A stretch of 64,000 nt of DNA, from the NCBI GenBank assembly GCA_047633055.1, contig JBLIEI010000020.1, positions 1-64,000 of the forward strand. Reading direction: 5' to 3'. The DNA comes from CALJFL01 sp047633055 (lineage in GTDB: Bacteria; Pseudomonadota; Gammaproteobacteria; Pseudomonadales; Halieaceae). Made by a program: the position numbers and the translations under genes. The stretch's first letter is position 1, and each line of letters begins with the position of its first letter. The notes beneath the pieces are model-generated. The model was not told the DNA's origin. It worked only from the letters and a program-made list of their open reading frames with translations, and did not search any database. Positions 34,210 through 43,484 of the stretch are shown here, piece by piece.

Positions 34210-34354
34210 AGGCGCTCCCCAGCAACTCTATCCCGGACATACTAATGGTATCAATGTGATGAAGCTTTCACATGTCTGAAATACCGTAGCGGGATCATCG
34301 CAGACCTGCTTGCGATTCGATATACTTTCGTTACCTATACAGTAACTTAGGAGA

Positions 34355-35014
34355 ATGATTATTTCGGATTATCTTATCCTGATTGCCGATGATCACCCGC
34401 TTTACCGCGCAGCGTTAGGCAGTATCGTTGCTGATTCCTTTGACGACGTAGCCGTAGTGGAATGTCAGGACGTGGAGTCGGCTGTCGCCATGGTGTTGGC
34501 GAGGAATATCGATCTTGTTCTTCTCGATCTTTCCATGCCAGATGCAGACGGACTGGACGGGCTTCGTATGCTACGGGAGGCGAGTCCCAGTACACCGGTG
34601 ATGATTTGCTCCGCAATGGACGATTCGCAGCTGGTTCGCGAGTCGTTCAAGCTGGGCGTCTCCGGCTATCTCCCCAAATCCTCTGGGGCTGACGTGACCC
34701 GACATGCACTGCAACTTGTGCGGGGTGGTGGGATTTATGTGCCTACTGAAGCACTGGGTGAGTCGCTAAATAAAGCCTCAACGCAAAGTGAAGGCAGTCG
34801 TCAGCTCCTCGAGAACAAAACCATAGCAGCGTTAACTCCAAGGCAACATAAAGTGCTGTCATTGCTTGAGCAGGGAATGCCGAATAAATTGATCGCGCGC
34901 GAACTAGACATAACCGAGATCACTGTAAAGGCACATGTTTCTGCGATTCTACGCAAATTGGGTGTTGATAATCGAGTGCAGGCCGTTGTAGCTAGCCGTG
35001 ATTTGATGCGCTGA
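34355..35014 (+). CDS. NarL/LuxR-type response regulator
   Basis: 219 residues. The receiver domain (7-120) has the acidic pair D12/D13, the phospho-acceptor D58 in VLLDLSMPD and K in YLPKSSGA. The C-terminal HTH is LTPRQHKVLSLLEQGMPNKLIARELDITEITVKAHVSAILRKLGV. AGGAG lies only one base before the ATG, an unusually short spacing, so the true start may differ. It converges with the hybrid kinase gene and is its likely phosphorylation target. Confidence 0.92.
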   Translation: MIISDYLILIADDHPLYRAALGSIVADSFDDVAVVECQDVESAVAMVLARNIDLVLLDLSMPDADGLDGLRMLREASPSTPVMICSAMDDSQLVRESFKLGVSGYLPKSSGADVTRHALQLVRGGGIYVPTEALGESLNKASTQSEGSRQLLENKTIAALTPRQHKVLSLLEQGMPNKLIARELDITEITVKAHVSAILRKLGVDNRVQAVVASRDLMR

Positions 35015-35029
35015 ACTCGCGGTGTGGGG

Positions 35030-36439
35030 TCAGCTTTTCCGGCCGAGAAGTCGGTGCAGCATAACGGCTCGCAGGCGCGCTGGTTCAACGGGCTTTGTTA
35101 GCAGCGGAATATCCAGTTTCTCCAGTTTTTCCTGCAACAGCAACGAGTTGTCACTGCTTATCATGATTGCGGGCGCACTGGTTTCCAGTTCCGCGTTGAT
35201 GGTATTGATGGCGTCGATACCCTTGGCATCGCCTGCCAGGTGGTAGTCGGTGAGTAGCAGTTGGGGAGTCAGATCGCCGTCGATTATCGCCGAAATAGCT
35301 TCTTCAATACCACTCGCTGCCAGCACTCGACAGCCCCAACTGAGCAACATGCGCTCCATACTGCGCAACACTTGCCGATTATCATCGATTACCACCATTA
35401 ACTGTTGATTAAAACTGGTCTCGCTGGGGATGAGTGGTGCCCCGGTTCTCTCTTTTACCAGGCTGGCTTCTCCACGCGGCAACTCGAGCATAAAGGTGCT
35501 GCCTTTTCCTGGCTTAGAATACACTTGAATATTGGTGCCCAGAAGTTGGCAGACCCGCTCGACAATGGATAGGCCCAATCCTGTGCTGTGCGTGCCGCTG
35601 TCGGTGCTACCAGGAGCTCTCCAGAACTCGTCGAATATTCGGAGAATGTGCTCTTTGGATACGCCGACACCAGTGTCTCTTACCTCGATACTTACTCGAT
35701 CGCCTCGGCGGCGCAGGCCCATGAGAATGCGACCCGTATCAGTGTATTTTATTGCGTTGCTCAGCAAGTTTCTAAGAATCGTCTCCAGTAGCATCAGGTC
35801 GCTGTGTACGACTGCCCTGGTCGGCATAGCCTTCAACTCAAGATGTCGGGTACGCGCTATCGCGCTATACTCGTTAGCCAGGCGATCAAACAACGGTTGC
35901 ACATAAAAATCACTGGGGTTGGGTTGCAGGCCGCCGCTATCCAGGCGTGAAATGTCCAGCAATGTAGCCAATAGACCGTCGAGATTCTCCAGCGCCAAAC
36001 TTATTCCCCGCAACCCCTCCGCATCCGATTCGCGCAGACCCTCTTGGCTGATTGACTCAAGGTAGAGCACTGCAGCATTTAGTGGTTGCCTGAGGTCGTG
36101 GCTGGCAGCAGCGACAAATCGGGTGCGGCTGGCGGTTGCGGCCTCAGCTTCCGTCTTTGCTTTTACCAGTGCGGTCTGGAAGCTGCGACGGAGGTATAGC
36201 TCATGTTCCATGCGCTCGTTGAGTTGCCGTAGTTCTGTGGTTCGGTCAGCTACGGTTTTTTCCAGATTACTCGCCACTTGAAAAGCGGCAAAAGCGCCAC
36301 CCTCAACGTTGATTCGATTTTCTACCCTGTTAAGCAACACTTCATTGGTTTTATGGAGTTGGCGAACCTGCTGCTCGAGTTGCTGTATGCGGGCGCGTTG
36401 AATAGCAGCAGTAGAATCGGGTCTGTCACTGTCTTTCAT
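35030..36439 (-). CDS. Hybrid sensor histidine kinase
   Basis: 469 residues. A short coiled coil (about 12-100) leads to the dimerisation helix with H114 in FVAAASHDLRQPLNAA. The ATPase part has NLLSNAIKYT, VEVRDTGVGV-type and GLGLSIVERV boxes. A receiver domain follows, with D398 in LLLTDYHLAG. No transmembrane segment is seen, so it is cytosolic and must take its signal from a partner. The start overlaps the FIST gene stop by 4 bases, which makes the FIST protein the likely input. Confidence 0.93.
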   Translation of the reverse strand: MKDSDRPDSTAAIQRARIQQLEQQVRQLHKTNEVLLNRVENRINVEGGAFAAFQVASNLEKTVADRTTELRQLNERMEHELYLRRSFQTALVKAKTEAEAATASRTRFVAAASHDLRQPLNAAVLYLESISQEGLRESDAEGLRGISLALENLDGLLATLLDISRLDSGGLQPNPSDFYVQPLFDRLANEYSAIARTRHLELKAMPTRAVVHSDLMLLETILRNLLSNAIKYTDTGRILMGLRRRGDRVSIEVRDTGVGVSKEHILRIFDEFWRAPGSTDSGTHSTGLGLSIVERVCQLLGTNIQVYSKPGKGSTFMLELPRGEASLVKERTGAPLIPSETSFNQQLMVVIDDNRQVLRSMERMLLSWGCRVLAASGIEEAISAIIDGDLTPQLLLTDYHLAGDAKGIDAINTINAELETSAPAIMISSDNSLLLQEKLEKLDIPLLTKPVEPARLRAVMLHRLLGRKS

Positions 36440-37572
36440 GAGGGCAGCTTAAAAGCCAGAGCGTTGAATGAATTATTCATATTCAGGGAATTGGATTGCT
36501 CCCCCATGCATGAAAATCCCCAAATATTAGCACCAGCGAAAAGTGGAGGTATTTGTTTCTTCAGGCTTTGTTGCTCCACCAGTTGTCTGCGGGCCGCACA
36601 TTCGAAACCCAGAATCATAATCTGCTGCCCAAGGTCGTGATGAATTCGCTCTAAAGCCGTTTTTAACTGTTGGATGTAATCGACCTGTGCTGCCACTCTA
36701 AACACCACACCTTCATCGATAGCACAGGCGCAACGTAGAGATCCGTCATCCAGAATCTGCAGGAAGCCGCGCGGGTAGATGCGCTCACCTACGGTAATAA
36801 TGGCCGGGTAGTTGGCAAGTAGCTCCCGTGTAAAAGAAGATAGCTCAACCTCACATAACCGTGAATACTCTTCCACTGCGGGAATACCGTTTATCTCATG
36901 AACTAGCCGCTGTGAGGGTGTGGCCGCCGTGATGACACCGCGTCTGTCTGTGGTAGTGAAATTGTGAAAGTTATAATGTTTAAAATTCAGGGTGGTATGC
37001 ACCAGTAGCACAACTGCACTGTCGTTATAGTACTCACCTTCGTACAGCACAGGTGTCTGATCCAATTTCCAGTTATCGCCAGAAGATGCCCCGATCAGGT
37101 TTATGGAGCCAAGCTCACTGCCTAACGCAGCGGCGACAAATTCCTCTGCTTGGCTCAGGCTGTCGATTAACATCAGCGAAAACGTGCTGGATCGTCTTGA
37201 GTTCGGAGTCTGTTGGCGAAGTTCCCACTGCATCGAGAGAGTGAGTTCGCGCGCCTGCTTGAATCCAAACTCCCCCAGTTTGTCTATTTTTCGCGCCACG
37301 CAGCTGAACACTTTGCGATCAAAACCAATCGCCACCAAAGAGTCGTCATGATAACCCTGAGGAGTAATCTCCCCAGAAGTAGAGCAGCCAAAAAAGCGCG
37401 TCCCGCGAAACTGCCGGAGTTCGCGTTGCAGTACTCGCCCCGTGTGATTCGGACCGTGCAGCAGTAATACAAAATCCGAGGACTCCAGGGGGAGAGCCGA
37501 GGCGACCTCTTTTATCGCTGTTGCGGTGTCAGGGGACCTCGAGTGAGCAGTAAAAATACCAACAGTCATCAT
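36436..37572 (-). CDS. FIST-domain sensory protein
   Basis: 378 residues. The FIST N domain (about 25-200) contains LLLHGPNHTGRVLQREL, then FFGCSTSGEITPQGYHDDSLVAIGF and SLMLIDSLSQAEEFVAAAL. The C domain (about 220-360) has VHEINGIPAVEEYSRL and a terminal cysteine in GFECAARRQLVE. FIST proteins are proposed ligand sensors feeding kinases. Translation is coupled to the hybrid kinase. A similar kinase-FIST-regulator grouping accompanies alcohol oxidation genes in pseudomonads, and the aldehyde dehydrogenase next door fits this. Confidence 0.87.
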   Translation of the reverse strand: MMTVGIFTAHSRSPDTATAIKEVASALPLESSDFVLLLHGPNHTGRVLQRELRQFRGTRFFGCSTSGEITPQGYHDDSLVAIGFDRKVFSCVARKIDKLGEFGFKQARELTLSMQWELRQQTPNSRRSSTFSLMLIDSLSQAEEFVAAALGSELGSINLIGASSGDNWKLDQTPVLYEGEYYNDSAVVLLVHTTLNFKHYNFHNFTTTDRRGVITAATPSQRLVHEINGIPAVEEYSRLCEVELSSFTRELLANYPAIITVGERIYPRGFLQILDDGSLRCACAIDEGVVFRVAAQVDYIQQLKTALERIHHDLGQQIMILGFECAARRQLVEQQSLKKQIPPLFAGANIWGFSCMGEQSNSLNMNNSFNALAFKLPS

Positions 37573-37625
37573 GGGATAGTACCCGAGAATGGTTGTTGGT
37601 TAAATGGACGCAGTGGGCGTAAGAC

Positions 37626-39134
37626 CTAAAGAGAGATAACCACAGTCTGGTTTTCGGTGAAAGCTTTGACCGCATCCATGCCATTTTCTCTGCCCCAGCC
37701 CGATTCTTTGAAACCACCGAAAGGGAGGGCAACATCGATTACGTTGTGACAATTGACCCACACTGTTCCAGCTCGAAGTCGCGGTGCCATGCGATGAATA
37801 GTGGAAACATTCTTAGACCAGATACTAGCCGCCAGGCCAAACGGGCTATCGTTGGCCTGAGCGACCACCTCGTCTAGGTCGTCAAAGGGTTGAACGACTA
37901 ACACTGGCCCAAAAATCTCTTCTCGCACAATTTTCATGTCAGGGCTGGTGTTGACGAACACGGTAGGATTGACGAAATAGCCACTGCTATCGGGAGTGTC
38001 ACCTCCCACGACGACTTCGGCACCACCTTCACGTCCCGACGCAATATAGGAACAAACACGCTCTTGTTGTATTTTCGATACGAGGGGGCCTATTTCAGTG
38101 GTGGGGTCCAGACCCGGGCCTACCTTCATATTGCGGGCGACATCAGCCACTCCCTCGACTACGCGGTCGAACTGAGATTTGTGAACATAGAGGCGCGATC
38201 CGGCCGTGCACACCTGCCCGTGGTTAAAGAAAATACCACTGGCCGCTCCGGGGATCGCAATATCCAGATCGGCATCGGGCATAATAATGGCAGGAGACTT
38301 TCCACCGAGCTCCAGGGTAAGCTTCTTAAGGTTTCCGGTAGCGGCCTGCACGATAAGTCGACCGACTTCAGTGGAGCCGGTAAAGGTCACCTTGTCGATT
38401 CCGGGGTGTGCAGAGATCGCGGCACCGGCAGTATGGCCATAGCCCGTGACCACATTCAATACACCGGGTGGAAAGCCTGCCTCAGTGGCGAGCTTTGCCA
38501 TGTAAAGTGCTGTTAAGGGCGTTTCTTCAGCAGGTTTTAGAACTACCGTGCAGCCTGCCGCCAGAGCCGGAGCAATTTTCCAGCAAAGTAAAAGGGTGGG
38601 GAAATTCCAGGGCACGATGGCGCCTACAACACCTACAGGAACATGATTTGAGTAAGCGAAAATCTCACTGTCTGGCATGAAAGGCGTTGATGGTTTCAGG
38701 GTGCTGCCATTAAGTTTGGACGGGACACCCGCCATATAACGCATGCAATCAATGGCACAGGCCATGTCTACAGCACCGGACACTGCCGCGCTTTTACCAT
38801 TGTCGATAGACTCGAGTTCAGCCAGGATGTCGACGTTTGCCTCCATCAGGTCCGCCAACCGGTGCAGCAGTCGTTCGCGTACTGCAGGCTTCATGTGCTG
38901 CCAGGCTCGGTCTTCAAATGCGCCTCTTGCAGCCCTGACCGCCTCATCGATATCTGCAGCATCACTTTCGGGAACGTGGCTGACAATCTGGCCAGTCGCG
39001 GGGTCGCATACTTCCAGCGTTCTACCGCTTATTGCGGCCTGCCACTGGCCATTGATGAAATTTTTGTGCTCTGCCGCTAAAAAATCACGGGTTTCTGGCC
39101 TTATTGTGCTTAGATCGTTTATTGCCACATTCAT
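37626..39134 (-). CDS. Aldehyde dehydrogenase, phenylacetaldehyde-type
   Basis: 502 residues, typical NAD(P)-dependent ALDH. Catalytic Cys309 is in NHGQVCTAGSRLYV, Glu275 in LELGGKSP, and the cofactor loop is FTGSTEVGRL. The C-terminal WVNCHNVIDVALPFGGFKESGWGRENG is as in phenylacetaldehyde and betaine aldehyde dehydrogenases. It would oxidise the aldehydes produced by the aromatic amine dehydrogenase encoded about 8 kb away. It is upstream of the FIST-kinase pair on the same strand (54 bases) and may be transcribed with it. Confidence 0.93.
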   Translation of the reverse strand: MNVAINDLSTIRPETRDFLAAEHKNFINGQWQAAISGRTLEVCDPATGQIVSHVPESDAADIDEAVRAARGAFEDRAWQHMKPAVRERLLHRLADLMEANVDILAELESIDNGKSAAVSGAVDMACAIDCMRYMAGVPSKLNGSTLKPSTPFMPDSEIFAYSNHVPVGVVGAIVPWNFPTLLLCWKIAPALAAGCTVVLKPAEETPLTALYMAKLATEAGFPPGVLNVVTGYGHTAGAAISAHPGIDKVTFTGSTEVGRLIVQAATGNLKKLTLELGGKSPAIIMPDADLDIAIPGAASGIFFNHGQVCTAGSRLYVHKSQFDRVVEGVADVARNMKVGPGLDPTTEIGPLVSKIQQERVCSYIASGREGGAEVVVGGDTPDSSGYFVNPTVFVNTSPDMKIVREEIFGPVLVVQPFDDLDEVVAQANDSPFGLAASIWSKNVSTIHRMAPRLRAGTVWVNCHNVIDVALPFGGFKESGWGRENGMDAVKAFTENQTVVISL

Positions 39135-39401
39135 TACGGCATCCTTTTCTAGTGATGAGTTTTGCGAGTAAGTGTCAGCATAGTGATTGCGGTGGAAAGG
39201 TAAATTATACCTAGGGATAGGTGGGACGCGTGGTGAGCTGTCCGCTCTTATACTTTAGTATTGGTCTATGCCACTTTTGGTCAATTGTCGTTGTTGCGAT
39301 CCAGCGCTAATATTTTTACAACTAATAGCCATGGCCCTAGCTATAGCCGCACTGGATATGTCTATGTTCGTTTCCACTATTCTAATAAATGAGGCTCCAC
39401 C

Positions 39402-41768
39402 ATGCTAAAAACCAACAGACAACTTCTTGCTTTGGCTGTGACCCTGGCGATTTCTCCACACTCCCTGCAGGCGGCTGTGCTTGAAGAGGTCATAGTTACA
39501 GCTCAAAAGCGAGAGCAGAGCCTGCAGGATGTGGGTATTGCTGTGACGGCCTTCAGTGGTGACCAGCTACGTCAGCTGGGTTGGAATAGCGCCGAGAAGG
39601 TGACAGCAATGACGCCGGGTGTAACCACGATCCAACCCAATGGACCTTCGTCATTTTTTATCAACATTCGGGGTGTGGCGCAAAATGATTTCTCCGGCGA
39701 TCACCAAGAGTCTCCCGTTGCGATATATGTTGATGATGTTTATATCAGCGCTGCATCCGGGGCAGGGTTTCAGTTATTTGACTTCGACAGAGTAGAGGTC
39801 TTGCGAGGCCCTCAGGGCACACTGTTTGGGCGCAACGCAACCGGCGGTTTGGTTCACTATGTGACCACTAAACCTTCTGAGGAAAGTAGCGGTTATATTG
39901 ATCTGACACTCGGCGACTATAGCCAGGTCAAGCTGGAAGGAGCGGCTGGCGGCAGCCTTAGTGACAACGTGTCGGGACGGTTGTCATTTGTAAAGAATGA
40001 GCACGACGGTGTTTTAGACAATAGTGCCGGGGATGACTTGAATGACGGCGATGACTGGGCAGTTCGAGCACAGCTCCTGTTCTCTATCGGTGACGATATT
40101 GAATGGTTGCTTAATGCCAGAGTTGGAGAGCAAGACGTAAAAAATGGTCCCTTCAAACATACGTCGGCCCGTTTGAACCCTATAACAGGTTTAGGAGAAG
40201 AGTTTGATGGTCTTGATCTAACCGCGGAAGGCGATTCAAGAAATGATGTGGCTTATCGAGATCTCAGCAGTGATGTCAATAAGGGTGCGATAAATGTACC
40301 TGGTTATAATAAAGTTGAAACTCAGGGTTTTACCAGTAATTTGACATGGCAGATTGGTGAAGTCGAATTCGTCAGCATTACGGATTACTCGGAACTGGAA
40401 AAGGAATATTTAGAGGACTCCGATGCTGGCCCAAATGACTTTTTCGCCTTTCAATTGAGCTCCGATATGGAACAGTTCTCACAAGAATTTCGTGTCAGCG
40501 GAGCGACTGACAGTATGCGGTGGGTGGCAGGTGCGTTTTACCTGAATATTGATGGCGAGCTTTTCAACGGTGGTGCGGCTTCAAATTTCTTTGCAGCGGC
40601 CTTTCCAGGTTTTGGATTAGATGATCCGTCATTAGAGGGCTTGGGGCTGAATAGCCCATTCTCGACAGAGACAGAATCCTATGCGGTGTTCGGGCAATTG
40701 GAATTTGATCTGACCGATACGCTGACATTAACCACGGGCTTACGGTGGTCGAACGAGCAAAAGGAAGTCGATTTCAAACAGTTCATTTCCCTGTTTGACT
40801 CCCCTACCTCTGGTACGATTGCCGTGGAAGACGCCTTTGAGGCCGGCCCGTTGTGGGTTTTTGGTCCCGATGGCGTGAATAACGATGGTGCGGTCCTCTC
40901 CGGATTTGCAGCCGACTCTGTCGTAGGTGATCCCGGCGATGCAGAAATTGATGTCGATTCGGTGACAGCTAAATTGGGGCTGGATTGGCAAGCGAATGAT
41001 GACACTTTAATCTATGTCAGTTTTAATCGTGGTGTTAAAGCAGGCGGTTTTAATGCGCCAATAGACGCGACTAATTTCTACGACGGCACTCTTGATCCCA
41101 GCCAGATGCAATTTGATGAAGAAGTTCTCGATGCTTATGAGGCTGGATTTAAATGGACCTTCGCGGATGGTTTGGCACGCCTAAATGGCTCGGTGTATTA
41201 CTACGACTATCAGGATTATCAGGCCTTCGCATTAGACAGCTTAACGACTTTTGTGTTTAACACTGATGCCGCATCCAAAGGAATTGAGTTAGAGCTTCAA
41301 GCGTCTCCCACCGAAGGTCTGGACATTCTGTTCGGTGTTGGCTATATCGACAATAACGTTGAAGACGCATACCGGCTTCCAGATGGTTCTTTTGTTGACC
41401 GCCAAGCGGTTGTTACGCCTGATTTGAATGTCAATGGCATGATTCGGTACGAATGGGGCGTTGGTAGTGGCATGTTGGCGGCACAGTATGATTTTAACTA
41501 CCTGGGTGATCACTTTTTTCAATTGAAAAACTCGCCTGTAGCGGAGGAAGACGGGTATGCCATTTCCAACGTTCGCCTGACTTATACTGGCGGTGATAGC
41601 CAATGGTCGGTAACGGGCTTTGTCAACAACGTCACTGACGAAGAGAATCGCCTGATGGTCTTCGATCTTGCCGGAACACCCGCGCAAGGGGGCTTTGGCA
41701 TGGCGGAAAATTTCTATGGTTTACCGCGGTGGTGGGGCGTTTCTTTGGACTACCGTTGGGGCGGCTAA
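39402..41768 (+). CDS. TonB-dependent outer-membrane receptor
   Basis: 788 residues: signal peptide (1-24, ending LQA), TonB box region LEEVIVTAQKREQSLQDVG, plug with FFINIRGVAQNDFSG and VEVLRGPQGTLFGRNATGG, and a barrel ending WGVSLDYRWGG. No Fur box is seen upstream. The two acyl-CoA ligase genes follow at 26 and 67 bases, so the receptor probably imports an acid or a precursor that these ligases activate. Confidence 0.94.
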   Translation: MLKTNRQLLALAVTLAISPHSLQAAVLEEVIVTAQKREQSLQDVGIAVTAFSGDQLRQLGWNSAEKVTAMTPGVTTIQPNGPSSFFINIRGVAQNDFSGDHQESPVAIYVDDVYISAASGAGFQLFDFDRVEVLRGPQGTLFGRNATGGLVHYVTTKPSEESSGYIDLTLGDYSQVKLEGAAGGSLSDNVSGRLSFVKNEHDGVLDNSAGDDLNDGDDWAVRAQLLFSIGDDIEWLLNARVGEQDVKNGPFKHTSARLNPITGLGEEFDGLDLTAEGDSRNDVAYRDLSSDVNKGAINVPGYNKVETQGFTSNLTWQIGEVEFVSITDYSELEKEYLEDSDAGPNDFFAFQLSSDMEQFSQEFRVSGATDSMRWVAGAFYLNIDGELFNGGAASNFFAAAFPGFGLDDPSLEGLGLNSPFSTETESYAVFGQLEFDLTDTLTLTTGLRWSNEQKEVDFKQFISLFDSPTSGTIAVEDAFEAGPLWVFGPDGVNNDGAVLSGFAADSVVGDPGDAEIDVDSVTAKLGLDWQANDDTLIYVSFNRGVKAGGFNAPIDATNFYDGTLDPSQMQFDEEVLDAYEAGFKWTFADGLARLNGSVYYYDYQDYQAFALDSLTTFVFNTDAASKGIELELQASPTEGLDILFGVGYIDNNVEDAYRLPDGSFVDRQAVVTPDLNVNGMIRYEWGVGSGMLAAQYDFNYLGDHFFQLKNSPVAEEDGYAISNVRLTYTGGDSQWSVTGFVNNVTDEENRLMVFDLAGTPAQGGFGMAENFYGLPRWWGVSLDYRWGG

Positions 41769-41794
41769 GCCACCTCGATTCTGGGAGATAAATC

Positions 41795-43417
41795 GTGACT
41801 GAAGTTGATGACTACCTCACTGCCTATCGTGATTTCGAATGGCCACGTCCGGAGCGCTTCAATTTTGCCCGCGACGTCGTTGATCGGTGGGCAGAGCAAG
41901 ATTCAGATAATTTGGCTCTGTTGTGGGTAGATGATAACGGTGGTGAAGAGCGTCGCAGCTACGCAGAAATTGCGGCCGCGTCCTGCAAGGTAGCAAATCT
42001 CTTGAGTAGTTCCGGTGTGAAAGCGGGTGACTACGTCATAATGATACTGGGGCGCCAGATTGCGTGGTGGGAAGTGGTGACTGCGTCGCTGAGAATGGGA
42101 GCGGTGATCAGTCCTGGTACTACGCAGCTCTCGCCGAAAGATCTCGCCTACAGGATCAATGCCGCCAGTGCCACCTGTGTGGTAACTGACATGGAAAATG
42201 CCGATAAGGTCGACCAGGTGCTTAGCGAATGCCCCAGCCTTTCGGTGCGGGTGTTGGTTGATGGCGCACGTGACGGTTGGATTGATTACGAGGCCGGTGT
42301 GGCGCAGCAGAGCGCGGACTTTGAGACGATCGACAGTCTCGCCAGTGATGAGGCTATGTGCTATTTCACTTCCGGCACCACGGGCTATCCCAAAATGTGC
42401 CTGCATGCTCACAGCTATGGCTTGGCACATCAAACCACTGGCAAGTACTGGTTGGATCTCAAACCCGATGATTTGCACTGGAACTGTTCGGATACGGGCT
42501 GGGCCAAGGCAGCATGGAGCAGTTATTTTGGCCCCTGGTATCAGGGCGCTGCGCTGTTTGTCCATCACGCTGCAGGGTTTAGTAGTACACGCACCCTGAA
42601 GTTGCTGGAGAAATACCCCATTACTACTTTCTGCGGAGCACCGACAATCTACCGCATGTTCGTGCTGGAGAATCTGAGTGAGTTCCAGTTTTCCGCCCTG
42701 CGCCATTGTGTAGGAGCTGGTGAGCCGCTGAACCCCGAGATTATTGAAACCTGGAAGCGGACGACAGGCATTACTATCAGAGATGGCTATGGCCAGACTG
42801 AAACCGTTTTGCTCTGTGGTAACTATCAGGGCATTGAGCCCCGGTACGGTTCAATGGGTAAGCCGGCTCCCGGTATCGATCTGCAGGTCATAGATGACTT
42901 CGGCGAGATAGTATCCGTGGATACCGAGGGTGACCTGGCAGTGCGCGTTAAGCCGGAACCGCCTCAGGGGCTATTTTTGCGTTACAAGGGGGAACCAGAT
43001 AAAACTGCAGAGAGCTTTCGCGGAGATTGGTATGTGACAGGAGACAGGGCCAAAGTAGATGATGATGGCTATTATTGGTTTATCAGTCGTGCCGATGATG
43101 TCATTCTGTCTGCCGGATATCGAATAGGTCCTTTCGAAGTGGAAAGTGCATTGATAGAGCACTCTGCTGTCGCTGAATCTGCGGTCGTGTCTAGCCCTAA
43201 CCAGCAGCGTGGTGAAGTGGTTAAGGCTTATGTCGTCTTGGCGCCCGGATTTGACGCTACTGATGAGTTGGCGACGGCGCTACAAAATCATGTGAAATCA
43301 GTTACGGCACCTTATAAATATCCACGTATGATTGAGTTTGTGGATGAATTGCCCAAGACGGTCAGTGGCAAGATCCGGCGCGTGGAATTGCGTGAGCGCG
43401 AGTGGCGCAAGGGTTGA
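41795..43417 (+). CDS. Acyl-CoA synthetase, medium-chain (ACSM)-like
   Basis: 540-residue adenylate-forming enzyme converting a carboxylic acid, ATP and CoA to an acyl-CoA. The AMP-binding loop is YFTSGTTGYPKMC, then DTGWAKAAWSSYFGPW, GAPTIYRMF, DGYGQTETVLLCGNY, and Lys in LPKTVSGKIRR near the C-terminus. The WAKAAWSS and GYGQTET forms are typical of medium-chain and aryl-acid synthetases. It is the second gene after the TonB receptor and 67 bases before a second ligase. Confidence 0.92.
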   Translation: MTEVDDYLTAYRDFEWPRPERFNFARDVVDRWAEQDSDNLALLWVDDNGGEERRSYAEIAAASCKVANLLSSSGVKAGDYVIMILGRQIAWWEVVTASLRMGAVISPGTTQLSPKDLAYRINAASATCVVTDMENADKVDQVLSECPSLSVRVLVDGARDGWIDYEAGVAQQSADFETIDSLASDEAMCYFTSGTTGYPKMCLHAHSYGLAHQTTGKYWLDLKPDDLHWNCSDTGWAKAAWSSYFGPWYQGAALFVHHAAGFSSTRTLKLLEKYPITTFCGAPTIYRMFVLENLSEFQFSALRHCVGAGEPLNPEIIETWKRTTGITIRDGYGQTETVLLCGNYQGIEPRYGSMGKPAPGIDLQVIDDFGEIVSVDTEGDLAVRVKPEPPQGLFLRYKGEPDKTAESFRGDWYVTGDRAKVDDDGYYWFISRADDVILSAGYRIGPFEVESALIEHSAVAESAVVSSPNQQRGEVVKAYVVLAPGFDATDELATALQNHVKSVTAPYKYPRMIEFVDELPKTVSGKIRRVELREREWRKG

Positions 43418-43484
43418 TCCGCTTCTACAGTATTGGCAGTCAGAGCTGCGGGGGTGCCTCGCAGGCGAAGGGAGAATGGCAATA

